Shown: positions 20,462-34,100 of the stretch, piece by piece | How the letters are laid out: the number at the start of each line of letters is the position of its first letter | Position numbering within the stretch: the stretch's first letter is position 1 | Made by a program: the position numbers and the translations under genes | Assembly (NCBI GenBank): GCA_038373865.1 | Contig: JAXGGA010002237.1 | Span: forward strand, 62,501 to 126,500 | From: Uloborus plumipes | Taxonomy: Eukaryota > Arthropoda > Arachnida > Araneae > Uloboridae | Direction of reading: 5' to 3' | DNA: 64,000 bases | The notes under the pieces: model-generated | The model's input: only the letters and a program-made list of their open reading frames with translations | The model's database searches: none | Told to the model about the DNA's origin: nothing

Positions 20462-22092
20462 GAACTATTCACACAACATTCTTTACACATTAAAAATCTT
20501 GTACAAAATATTAAAATTGAAATTACAACACAACAAATGCATCAAAGAACGTTCTCATAAAAAAACAATAGCATCATTTTAAAAACATTTTCATACATTG
20601 CTCCGATTATAGGAAAAGGGTAACCTTTAAAAGCTTTTTTTTTTTTTTGGTGTTTATTTTTTTCCCATAGCCTTATATTGCAAACCCAGCTCACACACAA
20701 TTTCAAAGCAGAAACAGCAAGTCTTTTGGAGTCCATTCTATTTATAATGATTAGTAATTTCCATTTTCAAAAATGAAAAATAAGTAAAAAAGTGTTTTCA
20801 ACATAAGCATTAACTACAAAATTTCAATTTGATCATACAATTAAACTGCATTAAAAATAGTGTGACTAATAAAAAACGATTCGTACTAGAACGATCAAAA
20901 CATCAACAAATGAGTAAAAATTTAACGATTTGAAACATGTAATTAAATAACTATAATAGTCTTATGAATTTTAGAAAAAAAAAAGTTGTTCAAAGGACTA
21001 GAAAATGCAAAAATAGTGAATGATATAAATGGGTGATTTAAATTACTTGATGGAAAATGCAAATTTTGCAAATTTTTCGCACAAAGGCAATACGTATTTT
21101 GTGTATAAAAGCTATCTAACGAATTACATTACTTAAAATAATCTGAAAAACATTTTCAGTCCGACAGCTGCAACCTGTTTAAAGCCAATAAGAAACTTCT
21201 TTAGTTTGAAAGATAGCTCGGTTCGGTTTCTTTAATTTTTTTTAAATTACTTTTATTGACGATAGAAAGCTTTTCGACTCTGATGAATATTCAACAACGA
21301 CTAATGCAAGCAACAAATGTAATCCGAAAGCTTTAATCACGAACATTGTTGATATGTATCCCATTTTAAACAGCCCTACGAAACCCTTAAACAAAAATAA
21401 AACAAATATACGCACATCTCCACAGGTAAAAGACAAGTTCATCGGGAGTAACAGCACACTGCCACTCGTTGTACCTCCTCCTGATGCAAACGCCAATTAA
21501 AATTATCTAGTTGAGCAAAAGGACCGTTGAACAGCTAGTCACAGCGGCTAATGATTTTAGTACAAGATCCGACTTTGGTTTACCAACCCTAATCGAATTT
21601 CCTCACATGTTGTATTGAAAAATGTAGATGAAAATGTTACAAACACAATGGTATAAGGCTGACTAAGCAAAAGTGCTCCTATTATAGGCTTGTCGGGATT
21701 TTAAAATTTCAATGATGGAGTCATTTTGCAGATTTTCTGCAGTTATCTTCTAGTCAAAGAAGAAATTTAGCAGAAAACATCAAAATGACTGCCGTTTTTT
21801 TGCAGAATCTTTTTAAAAGCGCATCATTCTGTAAGGCACATTCTTTCTTAATCACATAATCACCTTCTTGAGAAAATGTCGAGTCTTGAGACGAGCCTGC
21901 CTCTCATTTCGGAAAGACTGCAGATTCTTGCAAAATTTAAAGATACTACAGTTTCACTCAATGACTGGAACTTCAAATCGCGACAACCCCATGATTGGAT
22001 CCCTTCGGCTTAGCCAGTCTTATGCAATCGTGTTAGAAATATTTTTATTCACATTTTTTCATGTACAACTCACTGGAAAACTCGATGAGGGC

Positions 22093-22466
22093 AGGTTAAC
22101 CTAGAGCCGCTATGTAGACTACACTGTTAAAACTACAGGTTGCACAAGCACCACCTTTAAGGGTGAAACGCTGTAGCACCAGCGGCAACCCTCGAAGGGT
22201 GCTACTTGATTCCTATTGGATTCTTGAAGGTGCCATTTGGCCCCATGTAGCGCCCTATGGGTGCCTTATGGCACCTTATGGGCGACTCATATGACACCTC
22301 AAGGGTCCCATAGGGAGCCAAATGGCAGCTTCAAGGATGTCATAGGAAGTCTAGTGGCACATTTCCCAGGGGGCTACTCCAAGTAGGCTACAACGTTTCA
22401 GCTTTAAAGGTGCCTTGTGCAACCTGTAGTTTCAGCAGTGTATATAGCGGCCCTAGGTCAACCCGA
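22093..22466. mobile_element. Foldback (inverted-repeat) MITE
   Basis: Arms of at least 70 bp read GGTTAACCTAGAGCCGCTAT on the left and, inverted, GGTTGACCTAGGGCCGCTAT on the right; both then contain ACTACAGGTTGCACAAG. The centre is made of short variants of 'ggtgccttatggcacc'. A degenerate relative lies at 29440-29600. It ends about 25 bp from the stop codon of the host gene, so it would be in the 3' UTR of the transcript. Confidence 0.75.
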
Positions 22467-22492
22467 GCCGGATCTCAGACCATTCGGTGATG

Positions 22493-22829
22493 TCAGCACA
22501 CCGAGTCGTAGGTGGACGAGTCCTCCCCGAAATCCGAAGTCACGTATCCGTCGTCATCCAGTATTTCGGTGCTGATGGACGACCTCCCCCAGCTGAATCG
22601 GCGCTGGTTCCTCACTCTTTCGTAGAGGTGGAAGTCCGAAGTGGAAGGGGTCGGCCTGTCGTCCTTGGGCAGTCCGCTGTCGTCGCTGCCGCTCGTCGCG
22701 TTCGTGTGGTCCGCCTTGCTACTGCGGTGGCCGCTCTTCTTCCAGCTCTGGTGCAGCAGCTTCAGTCGCTGGAACAGTCTGGAAGATGCCGAAGACTTGG
22801 TGGAGGACAGGGATTTCACAGTAGACGAC
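22493..22829 (-). CDS. CABIT-like gene, last coding exon
   Basis: Acceptor tract CTATCCCAACAG precedes 22829. It encodes a Ser- and Lys-rich segment with FQRLKLLHQSWKKSGHRSSK, then RNQRRFSWGRSS and an acidic end, and stops at 22493. It has no domain I recognise. GC content is well above its surroundings. Confidence 0.75.
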
Positions 22830-25800
22830 CTGTTGGGATAGGTTTCGGGAAAAGTTAGTCTTGAACTTTGAAATAATAATCTTCAAATAAGTTTAAAAAA
22901 ACTAAACAATACGCTTTTAAATGCACTTATAATGCATCAATATGTAATATAGTAATATAGTTTAAATAATATATTTTAGCCTTTAGTATTAATAATTGTA
23001 CTGAATATATTTGCAAAAAACGTGAATTTTATCTTTTACTAGCAGTACCCGCACGGCGCTGCCCGTACAACAAATGTAAAGGAAGTTAACTAAATAAAGT
23101 TTAATTCACTTTAACCCTCTAAAGTAAAATTATTATATTTGATTCAATTGTGCTCCCCAACCTTTTGAATTCCACTAAAAGTCATATTAAAGTTTAAATC
23201 AATTCGCCAAATAAACGTTTCAATGGAACTTTTGAGATAACTGTAGTGGCAAGATTTTCGAAAACTCTCAACGAACGCAGCAATTTTGCCCTTGAAGTTT
23301 AACATAATCCACCGATTTAACCGTAATTTCAATGTAAAATTGGTCGCCAAATTTAAATTTATTAACATAGGGAACCGATTGTGTCAGGTAGCTCAGCCTC
23401 AACCATTCTTCCATGATTTTAATTTGAACATTAAAAGGCAAGAAACATAATGTTATTCGCACCATCTCTTTGAAGTGAATACAATCTATAACAGTAACCC
23501 TCAAATAAGCAAGATTTCCCTGGCTGGGAGGTTTGGTAAATTTCCAGATTGTTGCCAAACTTTACGACGCCAAATACGAAGAGTAACTTCATAGCGGTGT
23601 TACCGAAAATGTCAGAATGGAACTATTAAAAATTTAGGTTTGGCGGCATTATATACATGTTTTAAACATGCAATAAAATACTTTTTAGACTGCAAACAAC
23701 TACTGTTCCTTCACAGAGCGTTTTCTTTTTCTTTCATTTGGAGAAAGAAGTGGCTGGGAGGTTTGGTAAATATCCATATTGTTGCCAAACTTTACCACGC
23801 CAAATACGAAGAGTAGCTGATAGCCATCGCTATTTTTTTAACAATAATAGTTCCGTTCTGACATTTTTGGCAACACCAAATTTTGAGGAATTCAACTGAA
23901 TAAATTTAAATTCCCTCCCACCCCTCTGAACTAAAATTATTATATCCTTTAGTTCAAATGCGCTCCATCTTTTAAACTCCACTTAAAGTCATGTTAAAGT
24001 TTAAATCAATTCGCCAAATAAATCAAAAAGACAGAAAATTAAGAAAGAAATAAGAGATATTAAGCATTCAAATTGAATAAATTTTCAAGGCTTAAATCTA
24101 CACGCACAATTTTAACCACAAAGTAACTTCAGGGACAAAAGAGCAGCTGATCAGGAAAATGGACCTAGTACCATAGTTGAGCGTACATAGTTAAGCCTTG
24201 AAAATTGACTAAATTTGATTAATTAATATCTCCTGTCCTAATTAACGGACAGAAACGTGCTAAAACTTTTCTTTTTCAGAAAAAAAACCCTTTCCAACGA
24301 TATATAATGTTTTGGGGTGGGGGAAGGTTTTCCCCCCTCAATTATGGCGGATACACCAAAAATGAGACTAATTAATTAATTTAAAAATAACTAATTCGAA
24401 ATTAAAAATTTGGGCTTCGAGGTGCACGAGGGCGGGGTACGTTCGAATTTTTGAGCCAAGTTTCAGGTCTGTACGTGCTGTGGGGGCTTCTGGCCAGCGG
24501 TTACAAACGTACAAACGACAAACGAACACCGTCATCTTTATATATATAGATAATATCTTTTATTCATACAAACAACTGAAACACTTGAACACATCAACGT
24601 GTAATAATATAGTTTAGCCTTTAGTTTCAACAATAGTATTAAATATATTATTTTTAAGTTTGTAAAGAACGTGAATTTTATATGAAGGGCCAGGGGGAAA
24701 AAAAGATGAAAGTGACCAAAAAGCGATTTCGAGAAAAACAAAGAACAAAGTTTGATTTCTCGTAACTCCCTTTGTAGTTAATAGAGTTTTCATGCACATT
24801 TTGGTCGATTCTCATCTTTTTGCCCCCTTGTTGTTCTACGAGATGAGATTAATCCTTCATAGCCCCTAAATAGCGCTAATATCCCAAAATTGACGAAAAA
24901 GTGACTTTCATCTTTTCCCCTCCTGGCCCTTCATATTTTATTCAGAGTTACATACGGACAAACCCACAAGTGAAACTAATAAAAGCGTATTAATAATAAA
25001 TGTGTTTGACATGAAGTACTTTAAAGGGCTTCACACACGCTCTGGAAAACCCGAAGGCTTTCCTTGAGGAAAACCTCACAGAAATTCCTCGAGGAAAAAC
25101 TCAGAATAGGGGAGGGGGTCTCCACACGCTCCGGAAAATCTGAAGGCCGGCCTTGAGGATTTCCTCAAGTCCCAAGACGCTACGGGAATATACTGTAACG
25201 TTTTGACTACTCTGTTCGTTAGTTGATTGAAACAGAGGATGCAAATAAAATACTAGCATATTTATTTCTACCGTATTTACAGCTATGTTACATAATTTGT
25301 ATAAGTAGATATTTTGAACACTGCGCGACAAGCATGACCATCTTGTCCGCTCTCCGAGAGTCTTCTCCCTCTCATCTCGAATCCCGGCCTTCTCGGGGGC
25401 GTCCCCGATCGCTAGGTTTAACAGACCGTCTGTGTTTATCAGAGAATGATGAAAGTTATTACCGTTCTCTTGTCAGAGAGTTTATCTCCCCTCGAATTTA
25501 TGTGCCGAATAGTGTCAAAGCGTTTATCCTGCCTCAAATTTATGCGCAGAATAGTGTCATGCATGTCGCTTCACACCAAACAGGAATTCTCGCTGGGCGC
25601 AACAAATGTCAACCATTTGCCATTATACAGTGATCACAAAAAACACATGGCGGGGTTTCTTGGAAAACGAACATTCGTCGACTATTTGCTCGCATTCCTG
25701 AGAGTTCCTCGCCTTTGATGTTAATAGACACAAAACAGCGTGTTTACGTCTGAAAGTTTCCCTTCGTGAGGTCCAAGCATTTGGAATTCCTATATCGCAA

Positions 25801-28800
25801 AAGGCGATGATAACACAAAACAGACATGTGAAAATGGCGCGCCAGTACAATACGAAGGCTAGTCTCTTGAAGAACCTCCTACCCTTCTACACAGTACCAT
25901 CGGCCTTGAGAAAAACCTCAAAGGAATTCCTTGAGGAAAACCTCAACAGGGGTCCCTAGATCCGCTGGATAATCTCAACAGAATTCACCATACACAACAC
26001 ATATGGGTGATTTCTTCGAGGAACTACTTCGGGTTTTCCGGAGCGTGCGAGGACCCTTAAGAAATGGACAGCACAGAAGTTTAACCCATTAATGCCTGAC
26101 ATTTTTTTTTTTTCAAAGATATTTTGTATACTGGTTACAAACATTGTTAAATGGACAGGAAAAATAATAAAAAAATATTATGTAAAAAATAATTGTTTTA
26201 TTAAGGAAAGAAAAATCGTCCCTTAAAAGTTACGACAGACCTCAGAGGGTACATACTATTTTTACTAAAATTTGTTCCTGCCTACGATATATTATTTAAA
26301 AAGACATTTTATAAGAAGAAATAAAATCTGCAATTAACATAAACTGGGAAGCTGGGAATAACTTTGAAAACTTAGCCCTTTTTCTTGAGATTGTGAACGA
26401 TGTCATTTTTGATAAAGATCATATTGAAACTGCTACAGAACACACTTTACAATGGTTAGGTGCTGCAATCTGTTAATAACGAATTGAAACAATACCAAGG
26501 TACTCATTGAACACTATTATTGGGTTGAAATGTTCATTTTGGGGAAATTCAGATCCTTTTTTGGACCGTCCCTAAAAAGGGACGCTAGGCATTAATGGGT
26601 TAATCCTCTGCGGGTAGTAGCTGAAATTATCGGAATCAAACCAAAATCTCACCTGACAGCCGAATCTTCGTCTTCATAGGTGTCACCACTAGAAGTTCCC
26701 CCATTTCGGGACGAAGACGCCTTCATGGTGGGTACTACATGATGCGCCACTTTGATCTGCTGTCTCCAATGTTCGCTGTTATCCGTGCAGTGCCTAAAAA
26801 AGTAGACATTCTTTTTCACTAGAAGTTTTAAAAAAAATTGAAGTTTGTAGCCTGTTACTTAGTGCATCGAGCGAAAATATTTTAAATGCGCAATTACTGT
26901 CGTGCACTTAACGTGTAACTGTCGTAAGTAACTGATGTATTTCATCCACTAATACATGATATTTTACTACGAGATCTAAATCCTACATGGAGCAAAAGAG
27001 AAGTAACTTCCTACCAAGTTTCCTTTGCCTCCTAAAAACGGGTTGGTCAAAAAGTAACATACTTTAAATTGCCTAAAGAACTAAATGAATTAATTTTTCC
27101 TTACCAATCTTTATAAAAAGAAAAAAATGTAGAACTGACAGAGTAAAAAATGACTTATAAAGGGCTGGCAACAAACGATTTCAAGCGAAAAGTGACAACA
27201 TGCAGCAAAAGTGTGCAACCAAGATTTCAAAACTATTTTCAAACTTTTGCTCGGACATTGGTTAATAATAAACAGCACAGTAAATTCGAAAAGAGATGAT
27301 AGAGTAAGCGTTATATTGATAGGAACTAGGAACATTTGATACATTAATTAAAATTTAACATAAAATAAAAATTTTCAGAAATGCTAATATTTCATACGCG
27401 AAATTAAGATAACTAATACAGTCCAGTCACATTAATGTGACCACCTCGTACTTTTAGCGTCGACGTTAAATAACCAATCACAGAAGGATCTTTGTAACAA
27501 ATTGCAGCTGAGGGTATATGAAGAGTATGTGAGGGCTTTGGAAAGCATTTCTATCGTTGGCGAAGAGCAAAAACGAAGTGTTTTATGCGATGTACAAAAG
27601 GGCATAATCATTGGCTTTCGGGTCAAGGGTGGAAGCATTTCCAAAATGGCTGAGTTTTTGAGTTGTTTGCTTGCCGTCGTGGTAAAAGTGTACCGTGCAT
27701 GGCAAAATGGGACTGTTAAAAATCAGCGACATGACAAATGTGATGCTTCAGGAGCCATAGATGACAGATTCAATGACGACTGCGGAGGTGCGTTCGGGTT
27801 AATAGACGAGCTACCGTTGAGCAACTGAGCCCCCAGATGAACCAAGGGGCTACCAACATCGTCTCTAACACTACTATTTAGCGGTCGTTGCTGCGTCTTG
27901 GCTCCCGAAGCAGAAGCCTGGTTCATGCACCTATGCTGACTACTGTCCATCGACAACTTTCCCGGGGAGCCCCATATTGTGAAGTCTTCAACAGATATGT
28001 ACGAGGGGCCCCCGGGGGTTATGTCCATCGACAACGAGCCCTGGAATTTTCACGCCAGTACCGCAGCTCGACGTCCACTGAGTGGTCACAGGTAGCATTT
28101 ACTGATGAATCACGTTTTATGCTCCATCGAACCGACGGATGTTGGATTAGAAGGCGTGAAACCTCTGGAAGCAAGCACCCTGCAACCATTGCCGGAACGT
28201 TCCAAGCTGGAGACAGGGGCATTATAGCCTGGGGAATGTTTTCCTGGGGTTCTATAGGTTCACTCATGATTGTAGAAGGCACGATGGATCAATACAAGTA
28301 CGCATCTGCCCTTGTGGTCATGTCCACCTCTATATGAATATTGTTTTTCCTCAGGATGATGGTATCTTTCAGTAGGACAATGCGAAGTGCCATACAGCTG
28401 CCAGTGGGCATGCGTGGTTCGAAGCACAGCAGGATGAGTTTACCATTCTCCCCTAGTCATTAAACTCACCTGACTTAAGTCCAATAGATAATCTGTAGGA
28501 CCATCCCGATCGGGTTATTCGCGCCGTGGATCTTCACCAGCGTGATCTAGCACAGCTGGCCACAGCATTGGAGTCAGTATGGCTCAACACCCCAGTGAAC
28601 ACCTTCAGGTACCTACAGTCCGTTCTGAGAAAGGTGGTTATTCTGGATTTTGACAGTGGTCACATTAATGTGACTGGACTGTGTAGTTGCGGAACTAGTA
28701 CTAGATAAAAGAGATCTAAACTGGACTTCGGTTTGAAGCAGCAAATTTCGAAGGCGGTTGCATCATTGTGTTGCTATTAACGGGAAATTTAGTCCTCCCA

Positions 28801-31076
28801 CATAGTTTCGTAAAACTAAAGGGAATTCGTAAGCCCTTATATAGTTACACTGCAATACATGAACTGAGTAGTTTCACCCTACCTCTTTTTTCTTTCAAGA
28901 TCTTTATACGGTTAACGATTAAATTGAAAATTAGATTCTCTCACTCAAGAAACAATTTATTCACTGCAGTCTCAATTTAAGTAAATTATAAAGTAATAAA
29001 ATAACTTATTGCAAACGGTAAATTTAGAATGAATGGGCCACTCATCACTTCTCTGGTAGCCAATTTGTTAAAAGGTCATAACTATTCTCTGTCATCTTCT
29101 TTTTTCTGTTTAAAAATGATTTAAAATTTAGTAAAGCTTTCTTTCTTTCGTTTTGGACTATAACAAACATCGTTCTATGAAGTGATGTGATAGAAGTAGA
29201 ACTATTTCCTTCTTTAGAACTCTTACTAAAAATACCTTCCTATCGCCAATATGTCACTAAGCTCGTAAATGAAGCGTATGGCTGCAAAAGTACGAATCTC
29301 CAAAAATATTTTTTGGGAAACATTATTCAGTCGCTACAAAAAGAGATGAGTTTTTTTTATAACTCTTGTTTTGTTTTAACCAATTAAGGGACCAGTTGGA
29401 AACTTTTTGACTGTCCCAGTTAAATACTGAAATACTGCTACTAAAGCGGCACCCCTGAAGCGTGCCACTTGACTCCCTGTGGCACCCTTGAAGGAGCCAT
29501 TTGGCTTTATGTAACACCATACCGGTGACACAATAGGTGTTACTACGTTTCACCCTTAAAGGTGCTTTGTGTAACCAGTAGTTTTTACAGAGTATGACCA
29601 CACCCCCTCCCCCTGTCCTTTCTTTCTTCATCTTCTCCCCATTTTCAGAGAATGGATCGTTTCTGAAACGATTGACAGGTGCCGCATCACCCTTCCTCAC
29701 CTGAGCATCTTGCCGAACTCCTTGGAGAGGCGCGCCCTCTGCTCGTCCAGGGGCCTCAGGAACCGGAACTCGCTGCCCACGTCCACCTCGAGCAGCGCGG
29801 GGGCGGCGCCGCCCCGCCGCGGGGCGCAGGCCAGCACCACGCGCCGCTCCTCCGCCCACTCGAGGCGCAGGAGCCCCGTGAAGGCGCTGCCCCGGGGCGC
29901 CGGAGCGCCGCCCGACACCACGCGCACCGTGAGCGGCAGGGGCGCCGCCGAGAGGAGCTGCGGGAGGCGGTAGAGGTGGCTGGGGCTGCGCGTGCGCCGC
30001 CCCGCCACCGAGAAGAACTTGCCGGCCGAGGGGAAGGGGAGGAAGAGGAGGTCGCCCCGGCGGTCCACCACCTTGGCGTAGCGGGGCGGCGCGCCCCGCG
30101 AGGAGGAGGAGGAGGTGTAGGTGGTGTCCTCGTAGGCGCCTAGGAACTGGAGCACCTCGCCCGCTTTGATCTGGAACGAGAAGAAGGTATTGTCAATTGT
30201 ACGATTGAGTTCAAATTGCTTGTGATTATTTGTGATTTATTATTCATGGATTTTTTTTAATTTTAAGCAGTAAAGCTTGACCACGGGAAGATGGTAGTTG
30301 ACCTTCAAACGGAAACGAACCTCTTCATTTTATGATATTTAGCACAAGTAAAAAATATAAAATTTCACAAAAAATTAATATCTTCGCCGATCCTACGCTA
30401 CTTTAAAATGAACTTTCTCTTTCCGCCTCAAGATCACGCGCCATCTCCCCGTGGTCGAGCTTTACCGCTCTTGAGCAGAAAAATTGACTAGATTCTACGT
30501 AGATAGCGCACTCAACACAGAAACGCGAAAAAAGGCAAATCAGAGTAAAAATTTAAACAGAAAAGGACAAACGCTAACAAGGTAAAATGCAAAAGTATGA
30601 ATTTTTAAAATTTAAAATGCAAAAAGACAAAATGTAAAACTTTTCTTTTGTCGGATGTTCTTTCTACTCATGAACTCACACATTTGTGATTTAAAATACA
30701 AATAAATAAAAACGTCTGAATCAATTTAAGGTACAGCCATGTTTTGATAAATTAGACCGGTTCACTTAAAACGCACTCGAGAAACCTAACATAAACAATG
30801 AGAAGTTAAATTTTCTGAGCTCGCTCGCAAGCTTTACGAATCCTCCAAAATAACTTCTGATTAATTTCGCTTTTGAACTGGCATTCAATTCAACTTTCAA
30901 CTCCATAAACGTTTTTTCACCAGTCTTGAACTCTCTCTCTCTTCAACATTTGTATCCCCATTCAAACTACGTGAGTTGAGCCAGGTTATCAGTTTGAGCC
31001 AAGACCACTGAACTGGCTCGACAACCAAGACTTTTTTTGACTGAGAAACAGCCGGAACAATGTTGTCACATAATCG

Positions 31077-31124
<48 letters not shown>

Positions 31125-34100
31125 AAAAGAAAACGAAAAACAAATTGAGTTTTATTCAGTTCTGGTCTGGGAAAGGTATTATTGCTAAGGCAGGCAAAGT
31201 AAACAAAATGGCAATATCTTGCCGTGGTTGATGGAATTAAAATTCTGAGAGCAACTGGTTAATTCACGGAAAGTTTTTTTTTCTTTAGTTATCCTTAAAT
31301 ACTAGAAATAAAAACGAACGTGGAATAATTCTTGTTCTGCTTTTATTTATTTACACAGTCGAGCCCGCTTATTAGAATATCGGTTAAAAGAATATTCTGC
31401 TTAATTTAATACATTTTCAATACACCTAACAGTTGCAATGCATTATTTTGATCCCGGATAAAGGAATATCTCGCTTATTAGAATATTTTTTCGTGTCAAC
31501 GTGGCTATTCCATTAAGCGGGTTTGACTGTAGTTATATTTTTTTGAAAAATAGTAATTTATGCTCAGTACGTAGTATCTACCATTTTCAGAAATTAGGCG
31601 ATGTTTTATCTCTATTCCTAAGAAACGAACTGAATAAACAATGGTAGTTACGTATTCCATGCATTTGTATTCACTCTTTGTTGTTGATCATGATATGTCA
31701 ATCATTTTATTTATTTAAATTAGAATGAAGCCTTGTAAGTTAGGTCATAAGATGAAAACGTGAGCTTCTCTTTTCATGCGTTTCACCTTTATGGTGAACT
31801 GCTTAAAAATACCCATCTTCAGAAGCTATGACATTCGAAACTTGAGGGGTTATCGCATAGTGGGAAATAACAAGAAGGCTTGTATCAGCGCCAGTGAAGG
31901 ATAGAACAATTTATAATCAAGCCGAAAATAAATAAAATGCAGTGCGGTTTTGAGCGCATGGTCGGAAAAATCTTCATTATACGGCATGTATGAAATATAT
32001 TTTACTCTAAGCGACATACTTAATTTATGTTTTCGTAAAAAATAGCGAGAAGAAAAATCATATGTAAAAATACGTAAAATTTTCCTAAACTTCAAAACAT
32101 CTTTATATTGAAAGAAGAATAAGCGCTTAGAAACTAATCACTCCACAAGAATATTTGTAGCTTCCAGGAAAAGAAAGCTAAGAAAATCCTACGGATACCA
32201 TATCCCTGAAAAATAGTCAAACAAATATATAAGAAATAATTTCGCTATAAAACTAGATAGTTCTCTTATGAAAACAATACATAATTTGGCTGGAAATTTT
32301 GACACGTGATTCGAACATGAATTCAATTTTTTATTAGTAGCATTACTCCGCATGAAGTAAAGAAAAACAAATAAGGAAGACAATGAACGGATATTTTTTA
32401 CAAATGAAGCACCCAAAAGCACAAAGTGTAAGGGCCAATAAAAAGGGGTAGGGGGAGAGAGGAAATAACTAGCACAAATGAGTGAGGAAACTCATCTGTT
32501 TAGCCTTGGCAGGGTAGTGTTGCTATACTAATACAGCATGCTAAAGGATAAGTTAGGAATGAAAGCCTAGATATAGGATTTGAACTTAGCACGCTTTTCA
32601 CTCAAATATTTCAAATGTTGACACGGTGAGCGCTACGACAACCATTGGTGGCTGACATCGTGTATAGTTTGACCTCGCAAAGATGGCGGGTGGACTGGAA
32701 GCGAGAACGGACTACTTCATTTTGAAATATGAGATGGATGTGCACGAATGCGTTAGAAGAGAAGTCGAGCATTCTCACTAATCGAACCTATTACAAAATG
32801 AAGTGGTCCGTTTCCGCTCCCAGTCCATCCGCCATCTCTCCTTGGTCTAGCTTTAACATGATTAGAACTATGAAAATTAATGTTTTATGGAATTACAGAA
32901 AAAGTTTACTTAATTTTGATGCATTACATGATTAAGCGATTTCATTAAAATACAGTAAAAATACAAACGGTTCTCCTTCACAGGCATTTTAAAATACTAG
33001 CTGCCAGGGCAGCTAGATTAGCTTCCTACGGCATGTTGATGCATAACGTCCTCCCTCTCTAACTTTTACCTCATTCAGATGTTATAAAATTTGATATAAT
33101 TTAATGTTCATTAGATTTCGAGACATACCACGCATGTGGCCCGGCGTTGCACGGGCACTTCGTGCCTTGAAAGTAGTGAGGAAAATTTCAAGAAACTACT
33201 CCCCGCCAAGGCGGCTCGCTGATGAAGCTTCGCTCCTTTTTCTCTTTTCCTGCATCAAAAAATAATTCGAATTATTGAGATGTTGCACGGGCACTTCGTG
33301 CCTTCAAGATGGTGAAGAAAGTTATAGCAAGTTCTGCTCGCTCAAGGGAAAGAAGCAGACATAGATACTCAGTTTTTAATATGAGTAGATGGCTTTTCAA
33401 CAAATGAATTTTTCAAATTATTACAAGTAGCTAGTGATAAAAATACTACGTAAGTGGCCCGCTTATGAGTTTCGTGTTTGACTTAGTTAAGCCTTCATTC
33501 AAAATTCTCATTATCATTGTTATTACTGTTTCATAGCAATCACGTTTTGCAACAATGGATTTCATATTTAATCATTTATTAGGCTTAATCGCTTTAAATT
33601 TGACTACTTATTAATTGATATCTTCGTTCATTAAAATCGGATAATTATATAAATTGAAACTAATGAAGCCTGAAAAATTACCTATCTATCGGTACCTGGT
33701 TCGAGTTTCAGTTCATTGGCGTTCAGGAGAAAAAGCGTGGCATAGATAAATAGTTAGAAAAAAGAAAGATAGTTAGAAAGATACTCAGTTTTTAATATAA
33801 GTAGATGACAACTGGCTTTTTCTTTTTCAGCGCTTCTAAACGGCGAAACGTGGCTTAACGGAGACTTCCTTATATATCAGCGTGGCGCTCAACGTGCTAA
33901 AATGTTCACACACAGCCCATTGCTTTTAACCAGGGCTGCGGAGTCGGAGTCGGAGTCAAAGAGTCGGAGTCGGACTGATTTTGGACCAAAGGAGTCGGAG
34001 TCGGAGTCGCGAAAAAACATGTCGACTCCGACCACCTCCGATGTGGATGCAATTTTATGGAGGTGAAAACATATCTTAGAAACTAACAGATACAAATTTT

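Larger units (their letters stand above)
20440..22492 (-). other. Probable 3' UTR of the CABIT-like gene
   Basis: Lies directly downstream (minus strand) of the stop codon at 22493-22495. The first plausible poly(A) signal with open surroundings is AATAAA at 20456-20461. The interval includes a foldback element (22093-22466). The true 3' end is inference. Confidence 0.35.

Noticed and set aside
21242..21496. 84-codon hydrophobic frame
   Set aside because: Lies in the probable 3' UTR of the CABIT-like gene, has no recognised family, and hydrophobic frames are common in T-rich antisense DNA.
22487..22858. Plus-strand ORF over the last CABIT-like exon
   Set aside because: Shadow of the coding exon on the other strand.
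29679..30143. Antisense ORFs over the GC-rich exon
   Set aside because: High GC removes stops on both strands; the minus strand has splice sites and CABIT-like motifs.
31037..31231. Poly-lysine ORF
   Set aside because: Created by a 46-bp A run; low complexity.
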